DNA from: Mangrovicoccus sp. HB161399
GTDB taxonomy: Bacteria; Pseudomonadota; Alphaproteobacteria; Rhodobacterales; Rhodobacteraceae
DNA length: 64,000 nt
Assembly: GCF_013184745.1 (NCBI RefSeq)
Contig: NZ_JAATVU010000021.1
Location: forward strand, 1-64,000
Direction: 5' to 3'
Shown: positions 7,609 through 17,321 of the stretch, piece by piece
Layout of the letters: every line of letters begins with the position of its first letter
Position numbering within the stretch: position 1 is the stretch's first letter
The notes under the pieces: generated by a model
Seen by the model: only the letters and a program-made list of their open reading frames with translations
Told to the model about the DNA's origin: nothing
The model's database searches: none
Program-made: the position numbers and the translations under genes

Positions 7609-8902
7609 CGCGTGCTGCCGTGATATAGGTCATTGGGTTGGTCGGCTTGCCGCCGACACGGACCTCGTAGTGCAGGTGCGTGCCGGTGGAGCGGCCCGAA
7701 TTACCCATAGCACCGACAACCTCGCCTTTCGAGACTTTCTGTCCGACCTTGACCTTGATCTTCGACATGTGGCCGTAGCGCGTCTCGATTCCGAATTCGT
7801 GACGGACCGTCACCAGCCGGCCGTAGCCGCTCATCCAGCCCGCATAGGTCACCACGCCGTCCGCGGTGGAGCGGACCGGCGTGCCGTAGGCGGCCGCGAA
7901 ATCGACGCCCTCATGCATCCGCGACGATCCCCGGATCGGATCGCGCCGGTAGCCGAAGGGCGAGGTCTCGCGGTACTTTCCCTCGATCGGCATCGCCATC
8001 GGCAGCGCGTCGATCGCCATGTTGTAGAGGTTCAGCGTCTGCATGTGCGTCAGGATGTTGTTGGCCCGCGCCGTTTCCGGCCCGGCCTCGCCGCTGGTCG
8101 AGTAGGAGATCGGCTCCAGCGGGCCGCCCTTGCCGTCATAGCGGTTGCGCATCGTGTCGATCAGCTGGTCGGGGTTCAGCCCGACCTTCGCGAAGAGCTT
8201 GTCGAGCGGGTCCATCGACACCGTCACGGCATCCTCGAGCTTGGAGAAGATGCGGTCGTTCTTCTCGCCTTCCAGACGCAGGGTCAGGTTCAGGTCGGCC
8301 AGCTCGGCTTCGCTTTGAGCCAGTTGGTCGGCCAGAGCCTGGCGCTCTTCGGCCATGTCGCCCAGGGCGCCGGTCATCAGCGCGAGGGCGGCATCGTCTG
8401 CCGCGTCGGCGGCTTCGCCCTTTTCCAGGGCGGCGAGGCGGTCGGTGGCATTGTCCAGCCCGGCCTGCGCGGTGCGCAGCTGCTGGCGGAGCATCTCGGT
8501 CTCGTCGGATTTCTCCTTGGCGGAGAGCTCGGCGTCGAAGATGCGGGTCTGGAGGGTGGAAAGCTGGCCGAGGAGCGTGGCGAACTGGTCCTGCGCGGCG
8601 AGGGCTTCCATGTGGCGGCGGTCGCGTTCGGCGGCCAGCGCGTTGATCCGGGTTTCGTACACCTGCCGGTCGGCGGCGGCCTGTTCGCGGCTGGCGGTGC
8701 CCTGGGCGAACTGGACGGTGACCAGCGCGGTGGCGGTGACGGTCCATCCGACAAGCATTATGCCGCCTGCCCAGGCAAGGATCTGGTCCCGGCTTCGCAA
8801 TCGTACGAAGCGGGTGCCGTCATCGGATTTCAGGAAAATCCGCTTCTCTGAAAACAGTCCCGACCGCTTCCCGGGGGCATTCTCGAATCCAAGCGTCTTC
8901 AT
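7592..8902 (-). CDS. M23-family (LytM-like) metallopeptidase, membrane anchored
   Basis: Putative peptidoglycan endopeptidase of 436 aa. After a 40-residue cytosolic part comes one membrane segment (about 42-63, AWAGGIMLVGWTVTATALV), then a long periplasmic coiled-coil (about 75-230, rich in Ala/Glu/Leu heptads), then the M23 domain with zinc ligands H330 and D334 (MHEGVDFAAAYG) and H411 in THLHYEVRVGG; H409 is the catalytic histidine. I take the ATG at 8902, with GGGAG eight bases upstream; the frame extends further but without family features. It overlaps the bactofilin start by 17 bp, suggesting the two proteins act together in shape control. Confidence 0.88.
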   Translation of the reverse strand: MKTLGFENAPGKRSGLFSEKRIFLKSDDGTRFVRLRSRDQILAWAGGIMLVGWTVTATALVTVQFAQGTASREQAAADRQVYETRINALAAERDRRHMEALAAQDQFATLLGQLSTLQTRIFDAELSAKEKSDETEMLRQQLRTAQAGLDNATDRLAALEKGEAADAADDAALALMTGALGDMAEERQALADQLAQSEAELADLNLTLRLEGEKNDRIFSKLEDAVTVSMDPLDKLFAKVGLNPDQLIDTMRNRYDGKGGPLEPISYSTSGEAGPETARANNILTHMQTLNLYNMAIDALPMAMPIEGKYRETSPFGYRRDPIRGSSRMHEGVDFAAAYGTPVRSTADGVVTYAGWMSGYGRLVTVRHEFGIETRYGHMSKIKVKVGQKVSKGEVVGAMGNSGRSTGTHLHYEVRVGGKPTNPMTYITAARDVFQK

Positions 8903-9039
8903 CAACACACTCCCTGGCTGGTCGGACTTTCGCGACTTGACATGCTCGTGACCTTCGAGGGGCACGCTTAGCTGCTGGGGCGCCTTGCAGCAATATCTAG
9001 ATGCGTCGCATGCCGGGGGGCTGATATGTTGGGGCCAAA

Positions 9040-9059
9040 ATCGGCGAATTCTCGCCGAT
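9040..9059 (-). terminator. leftward hairpin with T-rich tail
   Basis: ATCGGCGA and TCGCCGAT form an 8-bp stem with a 4-nt loop. On the minus strand it is followed by TTTTGG, so it may terminate transcripts coming from the tRNA-Asn genes before they reach the M23 gene. Confidence 0.5.
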
Positions 9060-9159
9060 AAAGCCGACTCGGAAGATTGCGGGGAACCCTGCGGCAGGGA
9101 TGCAACATTGCCGGAACGGCAGGCCGGAACGCGCCGCGGCGAAGGGCGGAAATTCAAAT

Positions 9160-9167
9160 GGTTAACC
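9160..9167. promoter_or_regulatory. possible CtrA half-site
   Basis: GGTTAACC, read on the minus strand together with the next two bases, gives TTAACCAT, the CtrA half-site described in Rhodobacterales. It lies 258 bp upstream of the M23 start. An 8-base match is weak evidence by itself. Confidence 0.25.
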
Positions 9168-9415
9168 TGCGTGTCGGAGCCGAAGGCATGCTGCAGCGCA
9201 GAAAAAACCGGCGCCGGAGGGGCCCTGGCGGATGCCCAACCGCCGTGCGCCGCTTTCCGCAGCGGCATGGGGATAACTCTTGCCGGATGCGCCTCCAAAG
9301 GCGGCGGAAAGCTGTCGGAGCGGGAATCGCGGGCCCGGATTCGAGGGCAGGACAGTGCCGCGCGTCGCCTGCGCGCGCCCTTCTGGGCGGTGCGGATCGG
9401 ATCAGGTGGGGAAGA

Positions 9416-9490
9416 TGGCTCCGGCGGTAGGGATCGAACCTACGACCAATTGATTAACAGTCAACTGCTCTACCGCTGAGCTACGCCGGA
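9416..9490 (-). tRNA. tRNA-Asn (anticodon GTT), CCA encoded, copy 1
   Basis: The reverse complement gives acceptor TCCGGCG/CGCCGGA, D arm GCTC/GAGC, anticodon loop CTGTTAA (anticodon GTT), T arm GTAGG-TTCGATC-CCTAC, discriminator G and an encoded CCA. It is identical to the second copy 97 bp to the right. Confidence 0.96.
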
Positions 9491-9587
9491 ACATGTTTCG
9501 GACCTGTGGTCCCGGATCACGGTCAGGCAGCCAGCCTGCGGACCCGTTTCGGTGCCTGTGGCACACAGCTTCCAGATCGGGGTGATC

Positions 9588-9662
9588 TGGCTCCGGCGGT
9601 AGGGATCGAACCTACGACCAATTGATTAACAGTCAACTGCTCTACCGCTGAGCTACGCCGGA
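9588..9662 (-). tRNA. tRNA-Asn (anticodon GTT), CCA encoded, copy 2
   Basis: Base-for-base identical to the first copy over the mature tRNA. The 97-bp spacer has no tRNA-like fold. Both lie downstream of the metallo-hydrolase on the same strand; a tandem duplication is the simplest explanation. Confidence 0.96.
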
Positions 9663-9675
9663 ACGCTGTGGAGGG

Positions 9676-10647
9676 CTATCTATCCAAGGCCCCCGGGGGG
9701 TGCAAGAGGGTTTTGCCGCCGGATTTGCTTTTTTGTTCCTGACCTTCGGAAAACACCGCCGCGGGCGAAAGCGCGGGCTCGGCCGAGACCAGACCGCGCC
9801 CCGACATCTCCACCAGATGCGCCAGCAGGTTGCGCGACGCGGCAGGCCAGAGCGCCCGGCCGACATCATGGTAGATCCGTTCGGTCAGCGCGGGCAGGGT
9901 GCCGGGTCCCTCGGCAAGGGCGGCGAGGATCTGCGCCTCCCGGCCGCGGCGATGGGCGACCAGCGCGTCGATCCGGGCCGCCGGATCGGCGACGGGGGCG
10001 CCATGGGCGGGGTAGAGCACGGTCTCCGGCCGTGCCCGCAGCCGCGCGCAGGAGCGGTAGAAATCCGCGAGGTCGCCGTCGGGCGGCGAGACGAGCGAGC
10101 TCGACCATCCCATGACGATGTCGCCCGAGAAGATTGCGCCGTTCCAGGCGAAGCACAGGTGGTTGCCCATGTGCCCCGGCGTGTGCAGCGCCTCCATCGT
10201 TCCGTCTTCCAGCTCCAGGCTTTCTCCGTCGGCGAGGCAGCGGTCGGGGGCGAAGGACGTATCGGTGCCTTCGCCGCCGCCGATCAGGCCCTCCGCCGCC
10301 AGTTCGGCCATGGCGGCGCTGCGTCCCGCCTCCGGGCCGCCGAAGGCTAGCACCGGCGCGCCGGTCGCGCGGGCGAGGGCGGAAACCAGCCCGCTATGGT
10401 CGCGGTGGCTGTGGGTCACGAGGATATGGCGCAGCCGCGCCCCTCCGATCGCTGCCAGCAGCGCCGAAAGATGCGCGGGGTCGTCCGGACCCGGATCGAC
10501 CAGCGCCAGTTCGCGGCGGCCGATCAGGTAGGTGTTTGTGCCGCGGAAGGTCATCGGCGAGGGGTTCGGCGCTAGGATGCGCCTGAGCCCGGGAGCGATC
10601 TCCTCCGCCTTGCCGGGGTCCGGGTCGAATTCCGCCTGTGCCGCCAT
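9676..10647 (-). CDS. MBL-fold metallo-hydrolase (LACTB2-like)
   Basis: A 323-residue metallo-beta-lactamase-fold hydrolase. The metal site THSHRDH spans residues 78-84, with later ligands in the TPGHMGNH and FSGDIVMG motifs. After the MBL core a helical/winged-helix region (about 230-300) follows, as in LACTB2 and related proteins, some of which cleave RNA or thioesters. The substrate is not predictable. It lies 62 bp from the divergent sensor-kinase gene, so the promoters probably share that gap. The C-terminus (GQEQKSKSGGKTLLHPPGA) looks disordered. Confidence 0.85.
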   Translation of the reverse strand: MAAQAEFDPDPGKAEEIAPGLRRILAPNPSPMTFRGTNTYLIGRRELALVDPGPDDPAHLSALLAAIGGARLRHILVTHSHRDHSGLVSALARATGAPVLAFGGPEAGRSAAMAELAAEGLIGGGEGTDTSFAPDRCLADGESLELEDGTMEALHTPGHMGNHLCFAWNGAIFSGDIVMGWSSSLVSPPDGDLADFYRSCARLRARPETVLYPAHGAPVADPAARIDALVAHRRGREAQILAALAEGPGTLPALTERIYHDVGRALWPAASRNLLAHLVEMSGRGLVSAEPALSPAAVFSEGQEQKSKSGGKTLLHPPGALDR

Positions 10648-10709
10648 GCCGTGCCGTGCCTCCGCGTTTTGCGGCTTTGCGCCGCCGGTGCTTCTGCTAG
10701 AGCTAGGCC

Positions 10710-12026
10710 ATGGCAGGCCTAAGTCTCAAACCCTATATGCCGCAGAGCCTCACCTGGCGCGCGACTCTCATCCTTCTCCTGCCGGTGGTGATCCTGCAGC
10801 TGGTGGTGTCCATCGTCTTCATCCAGCGCCATGTCGACGACGTGACCGCGCAGATGACCGACAGCGTGCTGGTGGAGCTGAACTACCTGCTGGGCGAGAT
10901 CGACTCTGCACGCACGCTGGAAGCCGCCCGTCTGGTGGCGCGCGATCTGGGGCCGAAGCTGGGCATCCGGGTGACGATCCCCTCGCAGGACGACATGGAA
11001 GAGGGCTACCGCTGGTACGATCTCTCGGGCGGGCCGGTGATCGAGGCGCTGCGGGCCGGGCTGCCGCGGACGATCGCCATCGATCTGGTGCGCTCGAAAA
11101 GCAGCGTCCACATGCGGGTGCCGACCCGCTACGGCAATGTCGACCTGCGCTTCGACCGCGAGCGGGTCTCGGCCTCGAATCCCCACCAGCTGCTGGTGCT
11201 GATGCTGTTCACCGGGCTGCTGATGACGCTGATCGCCTATCTCTTCCTGCGCAACCAGTTGAAGCCGATCACCCGGCTGGCGGCGGCGGCGCAGGATTTC
11301 GGCAAGGGACGCCATGTCGCCTACAAGCCCTCCGGCGCGCGGGAAGTGCGGCTGGCGGGGCTTGCCTTCCTCGACATGCGCGACCGGATCGAGCGCCAGA
11401 TCGAAAGCCGCACGCTGATGCTCTCGGGGATCAGCCACGACCTGCGCACGCCGCTGACCAGGATGCGGCTGGAACTGTCGCTGATGGACGAGAGCGAGGA
11501 GACCGAGGCGCTGACCCGCGACGTGGCCGACATGGAGCGGCTGGTGAACGAGTTCCTGTCCTTCGCCCGCGGCGATGCGCTGGAAGCGGCCGAGCCCGTC
11601 GATGCGGCGGAGCTGCTGCGGGATTTCGTGGCGCGCAGCGAGCGCGGAGGTTTGCCGGTGTCGCTGGCGCGCTGCGACGAGACCGGGACGGTGCAGATGC
11701 GGCCGATGGCGGTGCAGCGCGCGCTCGACAATCTGGTGGGCAACGCCGTGCGCTACGGCAGCCATGCCTGGATCAGCCTGGAGGCGGGCAAGCGGTCGCT
11801 GACGATCCGGGTCGAGGATGACGGGCCGGGCATCCCCGAGGTGCAGCGCGACCAGGCAGTGAAGGCCTTCGCGCGGCTCGATCCGGCGCGCAACCAGAAC
11901 CTGCCGGGAGTCGGGCTCGGCCTGTCGATCGCGGCGGACATCGCGCGCAGCCATGGCGGCCAGCTGCGGCTGGGAAGCAGCAGCGCCCATGGCGGTCTGC
12001 GCGCCGACTTGCTGCTGGCCCGCTAG
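10710..12026 (+). CDS. sensor histidine kinase, EnvZ-like
   Basis: Inner-membrane kinase of 438 aa with TM1 at about 18-38, a periplasmic loop of about 120 residues, TM2 at about 160-180, a HAMP domain (RNQLKPITRLAAAAQDFGKG), HisKA with phospho-acceptor H243 in LSGISHDLRTPLTRMR, and HATPase_c motifs NLVGNAVRYG, DDGPGIP and GVGLGLSIA. This is the EnvZ/OmpR-type layout. No response regulator gene is adjacent, so the partner must be elsewhere. Start: the ATG at 10710, weak ribosome site; an in-frame ATG at 10737 is possible. Confidence 0.88.
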   Translation: MAGLSLKPYMPQSLTWRATLILLLPVVILQLVVSIVFIQRHVDDVTAQMTDSVLVELNYLLGEIDSARTLEAARLVARDLGPKLGIRVTIPSQDDMEEGYRWYDLSGGPVIEALRAGLPRTIAIDLVRSKSSVHMRVPTRYGNVDLRFDRERVSASNPHQLLVLMLFTGLLMTLIAYLFLRNQLKPITRLAAAAQDFGKGRHVAYKPSGAREVRLAGLAFLDMRDRIERQIESRTLMLSGISHDLRTPLTRMRLELSLMDESEETEALTRDVADMERLVNEFLSFARGDALEAAEPVDAAELLRDFVARSERGGLPVSLARCDETGTVQMRPMAVQRALDNLVGNAVRYGSHAWISLEAGKRSLTIRVEDDGPGIPEVQRDQAVKAFARLDPARNQNLPGVGLGLSIAADIARSHGGQLRLGSSSAHGGLRADLLLAR

Positions 12027-12244
12027 GGGCGGTGCAGGGCACCGTCTGCGCGGGCCGGGGCGGGGGCTGCCGGTGCCGCAGCATGCGGTCTGGCCCGATG
12101 GGCTGAACGGGTCGCCGCGAGCGGCGCGGCGCTGTCTCGCTGGCGGGCGTGTCCGGCTTTGCAGCAGGGCGTGCCCGCAAGCCCGGTCCGTGGGCGGCTT
12201 CAAGTCGGGAAACTGACATGGCCTCCGCACTTGCGGCGGCCGGA

Positions 12245-12260
12245 CCGCCCTTGCGGGCGG
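12245..12260. terminator. CCGCCC-TTGC-GGGCGG hairpin between convergent genes
   Basis: A 6-bp GC stem with a TTGC loop lies between the convergent kinase gene and the small minus-strand gene. There is no T tail; it is probably a weak bidirectional terminator. Confidence 0.4.
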
Positions 12261-12284
12261 CGATGCTTGCGCGGGCCCCGGCGC

Positions 12285-12494
12285 TCAGCGCTGCAGAAGG
12301 GCGCTGACCGGCAGCCGGGCCAGATCGCGCCGGATCTGCTGGCGCAGGGCTTCGGCGGCTGCAACCTGCAGGCGGCGGTGGCGGTCGGTGCGGCGGCGGA
12401 GTTCCTCGCTGCCGCCGAGTTCGGCGCCGGCCTGCCACAGGCCGAGTGCGCTCAGCTGGCGCAGCGAGAATATCATGAGGCGAAGGTAGACCAT
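12285..12494 (-). CDS. small hypothetical protein, 69 aa
   Basis: Begins MVYLRLMIFSLRQLSALGLW with a GGAGA site five bases before the ATG. The product is a short basic helix-rich protein (VAAAEALRQQIRRDLARLP). No family is recognised. The good ribosome site and uninterrupted frame support translation, but the length is within the range of chance frames in GC-rich DNA. It converges on the kinase gene. Confidence 0.45.
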   Translation of the reverse strand: MVYLRLMIFSLRQLSALGLWQAGAELGGSEELRRRTDRHRRLQVAAAEALRQQIRRDLARLPVSALLQR

Positions 12495-12802
12495 GGGCGT
12501 CTCCGTAAGAAACTGGACTCTCCCCCAACCCGGTCTCGGCCCAAAAGTTACGCCGCGCAAAAAGCCAGATGGTTAACGGGCCGCGCGGAACCGCTCCGGA
12601 CATGCCGATGCCGAATCTTCGGGCGGGAATGCGCGTCAAAGTTGCAAACTGCGTACGCGCGTGCCGCCGGTCTGCCCGCGGCACGCGCGGTCCGGAGACT
12701 CGGCCGGACAGGCGTTCGCGGGCCTGTGCCGGTCATCTCCGTTGGAGATGCGCGGTTTTGGAATATGATCGCGCATGGGGCATTGCGGGAGGACAGGGCA
12801 TC
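12495..12802. other. 308-bp region between the small gene and the usp gene
   Basis: A divergent intergenic region that must hold the promoters of both neighbours. ATGGTTAA at 12569-12576 (TTAACCAT on the other strand) is a CtrA-type half-site. I see no other gene or stable hairpin. Confidence 0.4.
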
Positions 12803-13624
12803 ATGAAGACGATTCTCGCTGGTTCGGACCTGTCGCCCCGCTCCGCCCGGGCGCGGCAGCGGGCACAGGCCCTGGCCGCCGCGCATGGCGCGACGCTGGT
12901 TCTCTGCTGCGTGATCGATGCCGACCTGCCGCCGGCGCTGTCGGCCCGTCTGCTCGAAGACGCCCGGCGCGAGCTTGAAAGGCAGGGCCGGGATCTGCCG
13001 CCCTGCAGGACCGAGCTGCGGGTGGAGCGCGGCGCGCCGGCCGGGACGCTGCTCGCGGCGATTGCGGAAACCGGGCCGGATCTGGTGGTGCTCGGGACGC
13101 ACCGGCCGCGCCCGGTCTGGGACATGGTCTCCGGGACAACCGCCGAACGGATCGTGCGGGCGACCGGCCGTCCGGTCCTGCTGGTCTCGCGTCCGGCCGG
13201 GGCGCCGTACCGCAGCGTGCTCTGCGGCATCGACCTTTCGAAAGCCTGCGCCGCCGCGGCCCGCTGGGCGGCAGAGCTGGCACCGGAGGCCCGGTTCTCC
13301 AGCTTCCACGCGCTGCAGCTTCCGCTCCGCGGCCGGCCTGCGCCGGACCGGGACGCGGCGGAGCTTGCGCCGTTTCTGGAAGATGCCAGGGCACGGATCG
13401 ACCATTGGTGGCTGGAGGAAGCGCTGCCGCGGCAGCTGCCCAGGCCGGAGCCCCGCGCCCTGCCGGTCGAAGATGCCCTTGCCGAGGCGATGGACGCTGC
13501 GGCGCCCGATCTGGTGGCGGTGGGGGCGCATGCCCGGACAGCCGCCGTGCCGGGGCTGCTCGGCAGCTTCGCCCGGGCGCTGGTCAGGTCGCCTCCGGCC
13601 GATCTGCTGATCCTGCGGGGCTGA
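12803..13624 (+). CDS. universal stress protein with two Usp domains
   Basis: A 273-residue cytosolic tandem UspA protein. Domain 1 (about 1-130) starts MKTILAGSDLSPRSARARQR and has an ATP-binding-type motif VLGTHRPRPVWDMVSGTTAE. Domain 2 (about 136-273) has the weaker VGAHARTAAVPGLLGSFARA, where spacing and glycines deviate, so it may not bind nucleotide. The ATG at 12803 has a GGAGG sequence about ten bases upstream. Usp proteins of this type are often induced by oxygen limitation or growth arrest; no FNR box is seen directly upstream. Confidence 0.85.
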   Translation: MKTILAGSDLSPRSARARQRAQALAAAHGATLVLCCVIDADLPPALSARLLEDARRELERQGRDLPPCRTELRVERGAPAGTLLAAIAETGPDLVVLGTHRPRPVWDMVSGTTAERIVRATGRPVLLVSRPAGAPYRSVLCGIDLSKACAAAARWAAELAPEARFSSFHALQLPLRGRPAPDRDAAELAPFLEDARARIDHWWLEEALPRQLPRPEPRALPVEDALAEAMDAAAPDLVAVGAHARTAAVPGLLGSFARALVRSPPADLLILRG

Positions 13625-13643
13625 GGTGCGCGGCATGGCGGAT

Positions 13644-13719
13644 TGGTAGGCCCGGAGGGACTTGAACCCCCAACCAAAGTGTTATGAGCACTCTGCTCTA
13701 ACCATTGAGCTACAGGCCC
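13644..13719 (-). tRNA. tRNA with anticodon CAT (probably Ile2, possibly elongator Met), CCA encoded
   Basis: The reverse complement gives acceptor GGGCCTG/CGGGCCT (pair 1-72 is G-T), D arm GCTC/GAGC, anticodon stem GAGTG/CACTT with loop CTCATAA (anticodon CAT), T loop TTCAAGT, discriminator A and an encoded CCA. The body resembles ileX-type tRNAs whose C34 is converted to lysidine to read AUA. Initiator features (three G-C pairs in the anticodon stem) are absent. Elongator Met cannot be excluded by eye. Confidence 0.85.
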
Positions 13720-13834
13720 GCCGCCGAAAGGGCTATCAGACGGGCAGGCGGCGTCAAGGGGCCGCGGGACGCGAGACGATTGCACTGATCCCGGGACTGC
13801 TATAGGCGGAGCCCGCGCAGCGAAGGATCGAGAC

Positions 13835-14877
<1,043 letters not shown>

Positions 14878-14881
<4 letters not shown>

Positions 14882-15471
14882 CGAAACGCGTCGCGATCCT
14901 GATTTCCGGCGGGGGCTCCAACATGGTGGCCCTTGCCGACTCGATGACCGGCGGACATCCCGCGCGGCCGTGCCTGGTGCTGTCGAACAATGCCGGTGCG
15001 GGCGGGCTGGAAAAGGCCGCCGCGCGCGGCATCCCGACGGCTGTCGTCGACCACCGGCCCTTCGGCAAGGATCGCCCGGCCTTCGAGGCCGAACTGACCC
15101 GCGTCCTGGACGCGGCACAGCCCGACATCATCTGCTTCGCCGGCTTCATGCGCGTGCTGACCGAGGGCTTCGTCGCCCGCTGGCACGGCAAAATGCTGAA
15201 CATCCACCCGTCGCTGCTGCCGAAATACCGCGGGCTGCACACCCATGCCCGCGCGATCGAGGCGGGCGACGCGCAGCATGGCTGCACCGTGCACGAGGTC
15301 ACGCCGGAACTCGACGGCGGCCCGATCCTCGGACAGGCCGAGCTGCAGATCCTGCCCGACGACACCCCCGAAAGCCTCGCCGCCCGCGTGCTGCCGCTGG
15401 AGCACCGCCTCTACCCGGAGGCGCTGCGCCGCTTCGCGACGGGCGACCGGAGCCGATTCACCCTCACTTGA
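14878..15471 (+). CDS. purN: phosphoribosylglycinamide formyltransferase, TTG start
   Basis: Transfers the formyl group of 10-formyl-THF to GAR, purine step 3. About 197 aa. The N-terminal [20 protein letters not shown] is the nucleotide-binding start; the active-site stretch is [20 protein letters not shown] with the catalytic Asn-His pair, followed by [20 protein letters not shown] and its conserved Asp. No ATG or GTG fits the N-terminus; the TTG at 14878, overlapping the purM stop, is the natural start and implies coupled translation. Confidence 0.95.
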
Positions 15472-15543
15472 CATTGCGCCGCCGCGGGCCGCATCGTTGG
15501 CCATCGCGCCAAGGCCACGGAACGCAAAGAAGAAAAAGATCAG

Positions 15544-16698
15544 ATGAAGACCCTGACCACGACGGAAGAGCTGCGCGATTTCTGCAACCGTGCCGCCCAG
15601 CACCCCTACGTTACGGTGGATACGGAATTCCTCCGCGAGCGGACCTACTATTCCAAGCTCTGCCTCCTGCAGATCGCCTATCCCGGCGAGGGCGAGGAGA
15701 CGGCGGTGCTGATCGACCCGCTTGCCGATGGGATCGACCTGGAGCCCGTCTACGAGCTCTGCCGGAACACCGATGTCGTCAAGGTGTTCCACGCCGCGCG
15801 GCAGGACGTGGAAATCTTCTTCCACGACGGCAACGTCATCCCCGAACCGCTGTTCGATACCCAGGTCGCGGCCATGGTCTGCGGCTTCGGCGAGCAGGTC
15901 GGCTACGAGACGCTGGTCAAGCGCATCGCCAAGGCGAGCCTCGACAAGTCCTCGCGCTTCACCGACTGGAGCCGCCGCCCGCTGACCGACGCCCAGCTGA
16001 CCTATGCGCTGGCCGACGTCACCCATCTGCGGGTGATCTACGAGTATCTCTCGGCCCAGCTGGAGAAGGCGGGCCGCAAGGGCTGGGTCGAGGAGGAGAT
16101 CAAGGTCCTCACCGATCCCGAGACCTACATCTCGCGCCCCGAAGAGGCCTGGCAGCGGGTGAAGACCCGCACCCAGAGCGGCAAGTTCATGGGCGTCGTG
16201 GCGGCGCTGGCCGAATTCCGCGAGCGCTTCGCGCAGGAACGCAACATCCCGCGCAGCCGCGTCTTCAAGGACGATGCGCTGCTGGAGCTGGCTTCGACCA
16301 AGCCGAAGAATGCCGGCGACCTGTCGCGGTCGCGCCTGCTGCTGCGCGAGGCGCGCAAGGGCGAGATCGCCGACGGCATCCTCGCGGCGGTCGAGAAGGG
16401 CCTGGCCACGCCGCCCGAGTCGGTGCCGCGCAAGGAAGAGATCGACAAGTCGAATGTCAGCCAGGCGCTGGCCGAGCTTCTGCGGGTGCTGCTGAAGGCC
16501 AAGGCCGAGCAGTCCGGCGTCGCGCAGAAGCTGATCGCCACGACGGCGGAACTCGATGCCATCGCCGCGGGCGAACGCGACCTGATGGCTCTGAAGGGCT
16601 GGCGCCGGTCGGTCTTCGGCGAGGATGCGCTGCGGCTCTGCGAGGGCGGCATCGCCCTGTCTGCCCAGGGCGACACGATCCGGATCGTCGAACTCTGA
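15544..16698 (+). CDS. rnd: ribonuclease D
   Basis: 3'-5' exoribonuclease that trims tRNA and other structured RNA 3' ends. At 384 aa it has the usual layout: a DEDDy exonuclease domain with VDTEFLRERTYY (D26, E28), the second Asp in VFHAARQDVEIFF and the Y-x3-D motif YALADVTHL, then an HRDC region from about residue 205 (MGVVAALAEFRERFAQERN) to about 290 and a C-terminal helical domain. It starts 72 bp after purN but with its own A-rich leader, and ends at a clear terminator. Confidence 0.95.
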   Translation: MKTLTTTEELRDFCNRAAQHPYVTVDTEFLRERTYYSKLCLLQIAYPGEGEETAVLIDPLADGIDLEPVYELCRNTDVVKVFHAARQDVEIFFHDGNVIPEPLFDTQVAAMVCGFGEQVGYETLVKRIAKASLDKSSRFTDWSRRPLTDAQLTYALADVTHLRVIYEYLSAQLEKAGRKGWVEEEIKVLTDPETYISRPEEAWQRVKTRTQSGKFMGVVAALAEFRERFAQERNIPRSRVFKDDALLELASTKPKNAGDLSRSRLLLREARKGEIADGILAAVEKGLATPPESVPRKEEIDKSNVSQALAELLRVLLKAKAEQSGVAQKLIATTAELDAIAAGERDLMALKGWRRSVFGEDALRLCEGGIALSAQGDTIRIVEL

Positions 16699-16731
16699 GG
16701 CGGCGCCCGCTTTCGGGTCCGGCTGGAACAG

Positions 16732-16760
16732 GGGCGCCCAGGGGCGCCCTTTTCCGTTTT
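16732..16760 (+). terminator. rho-independent terminator of rnd
   Basis: GGGCGCC-CAGG-GGCGCCC hairpin followed by TTTTCCGTTTT. The stem is formed by two adjacent copies of the 9-mer GGGGCGCCC. It lies between the convergent rnd and lipoprotein genes. Confidence 0.88.
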
Positions 16761-16763
16761 GGC

Positions 16764-17207
16764 TCAGCGGCGGCTGGTGCGGCTGTTGGTGGCGCCCGAT
16801 ACGGTGATGCTGCGCACCCCGGCAAGCTCGGCATCGGTGATGTAGCGCGCGGCACTCACCTGCTGGGTCGGGGCGCTGCCGGCATCTTCCGGAACGACCG
16901 GCGGGCGGACGCGGAATTCCAGCTGGATCTCGCTGGCGACGGCGCGCGGTCCGGGCGGCGAGACCAGGCCGATGTCCCAATAGCCCGGCACCATGTGCCC
17001 GGTGGCGGTGACGATCACGCCGCCCGGGGTCGGCTCCACGGTCATCGCGTCGACCGCCGGGATCAGCTCCCGGTCTTCCAGCACCAGCGGGGGATAGCCG
17101 CCTTCCGGTTCCAGCGTCTTGGGCGGCTCGCGCCCGCAGGCCCCGGCCAGGCCGAGGGCGGCAAGCGACAGGATGGCGGCGCGGCGGGTCGTGAGGAAGC
17201 GTGTCAT
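16764..17207 (-). CDS. putative secreted protein or lipoprotein, unknown function
   Basis: 147 aa with an N-terminal export signal: MTRFLTTRRAAILSLAALGL, a twin-arginine-like pair (TTRRAAIL) ahead of a hydrophobic core, then LAGACGREPP where C24 could be lipidated; the lipobox (A-G-A-C) is imperfect. The mature part is proline-rich and beta-like (GGVIVTATGHMVPGYWDIGL, IQLEFRVRPPV). No family recognised. It reads divergently from sufE across 114 bp. Confidence 0.65.
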   Translation of the reverse strand: MTRFLTTRRAAILSLAALGLAGACGREPPKTLEPEGGYPPLVLEDRELIPAVDAMTVEPTPGGVIVTATGHMVPGYWDIGLVSPPGPRAVASEIQLEFRVRPPVVPEDAGSAPTQQVSAARYITDAELAGVRSITVSGATNSRTSRR

Positions 17208-17321
17208 GACCGATCCGATAGCCCAAAACCGGAGGCGGGGGAAGCGGCTTCGGACCCTGCGCCGCACTGGACGCTGCGACGGAAAACCCCTACCTGTCAG
17301 GCGATTGAGATGGAGGCCGGG

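Larger units (their letters stand above)
8903..9415. other. 513-bp intergenic stretch before tRNA-Asn
   Basis: No protein is recognisable on either strand. It holds a hairpin at 9040-9059 and a GGTTAACC palindrome at 9160-9167, both listed separately, and presumably the promoter of the M23/bactofilin operon near its left end. The open frames here show no family features. Confidence 0.5.
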
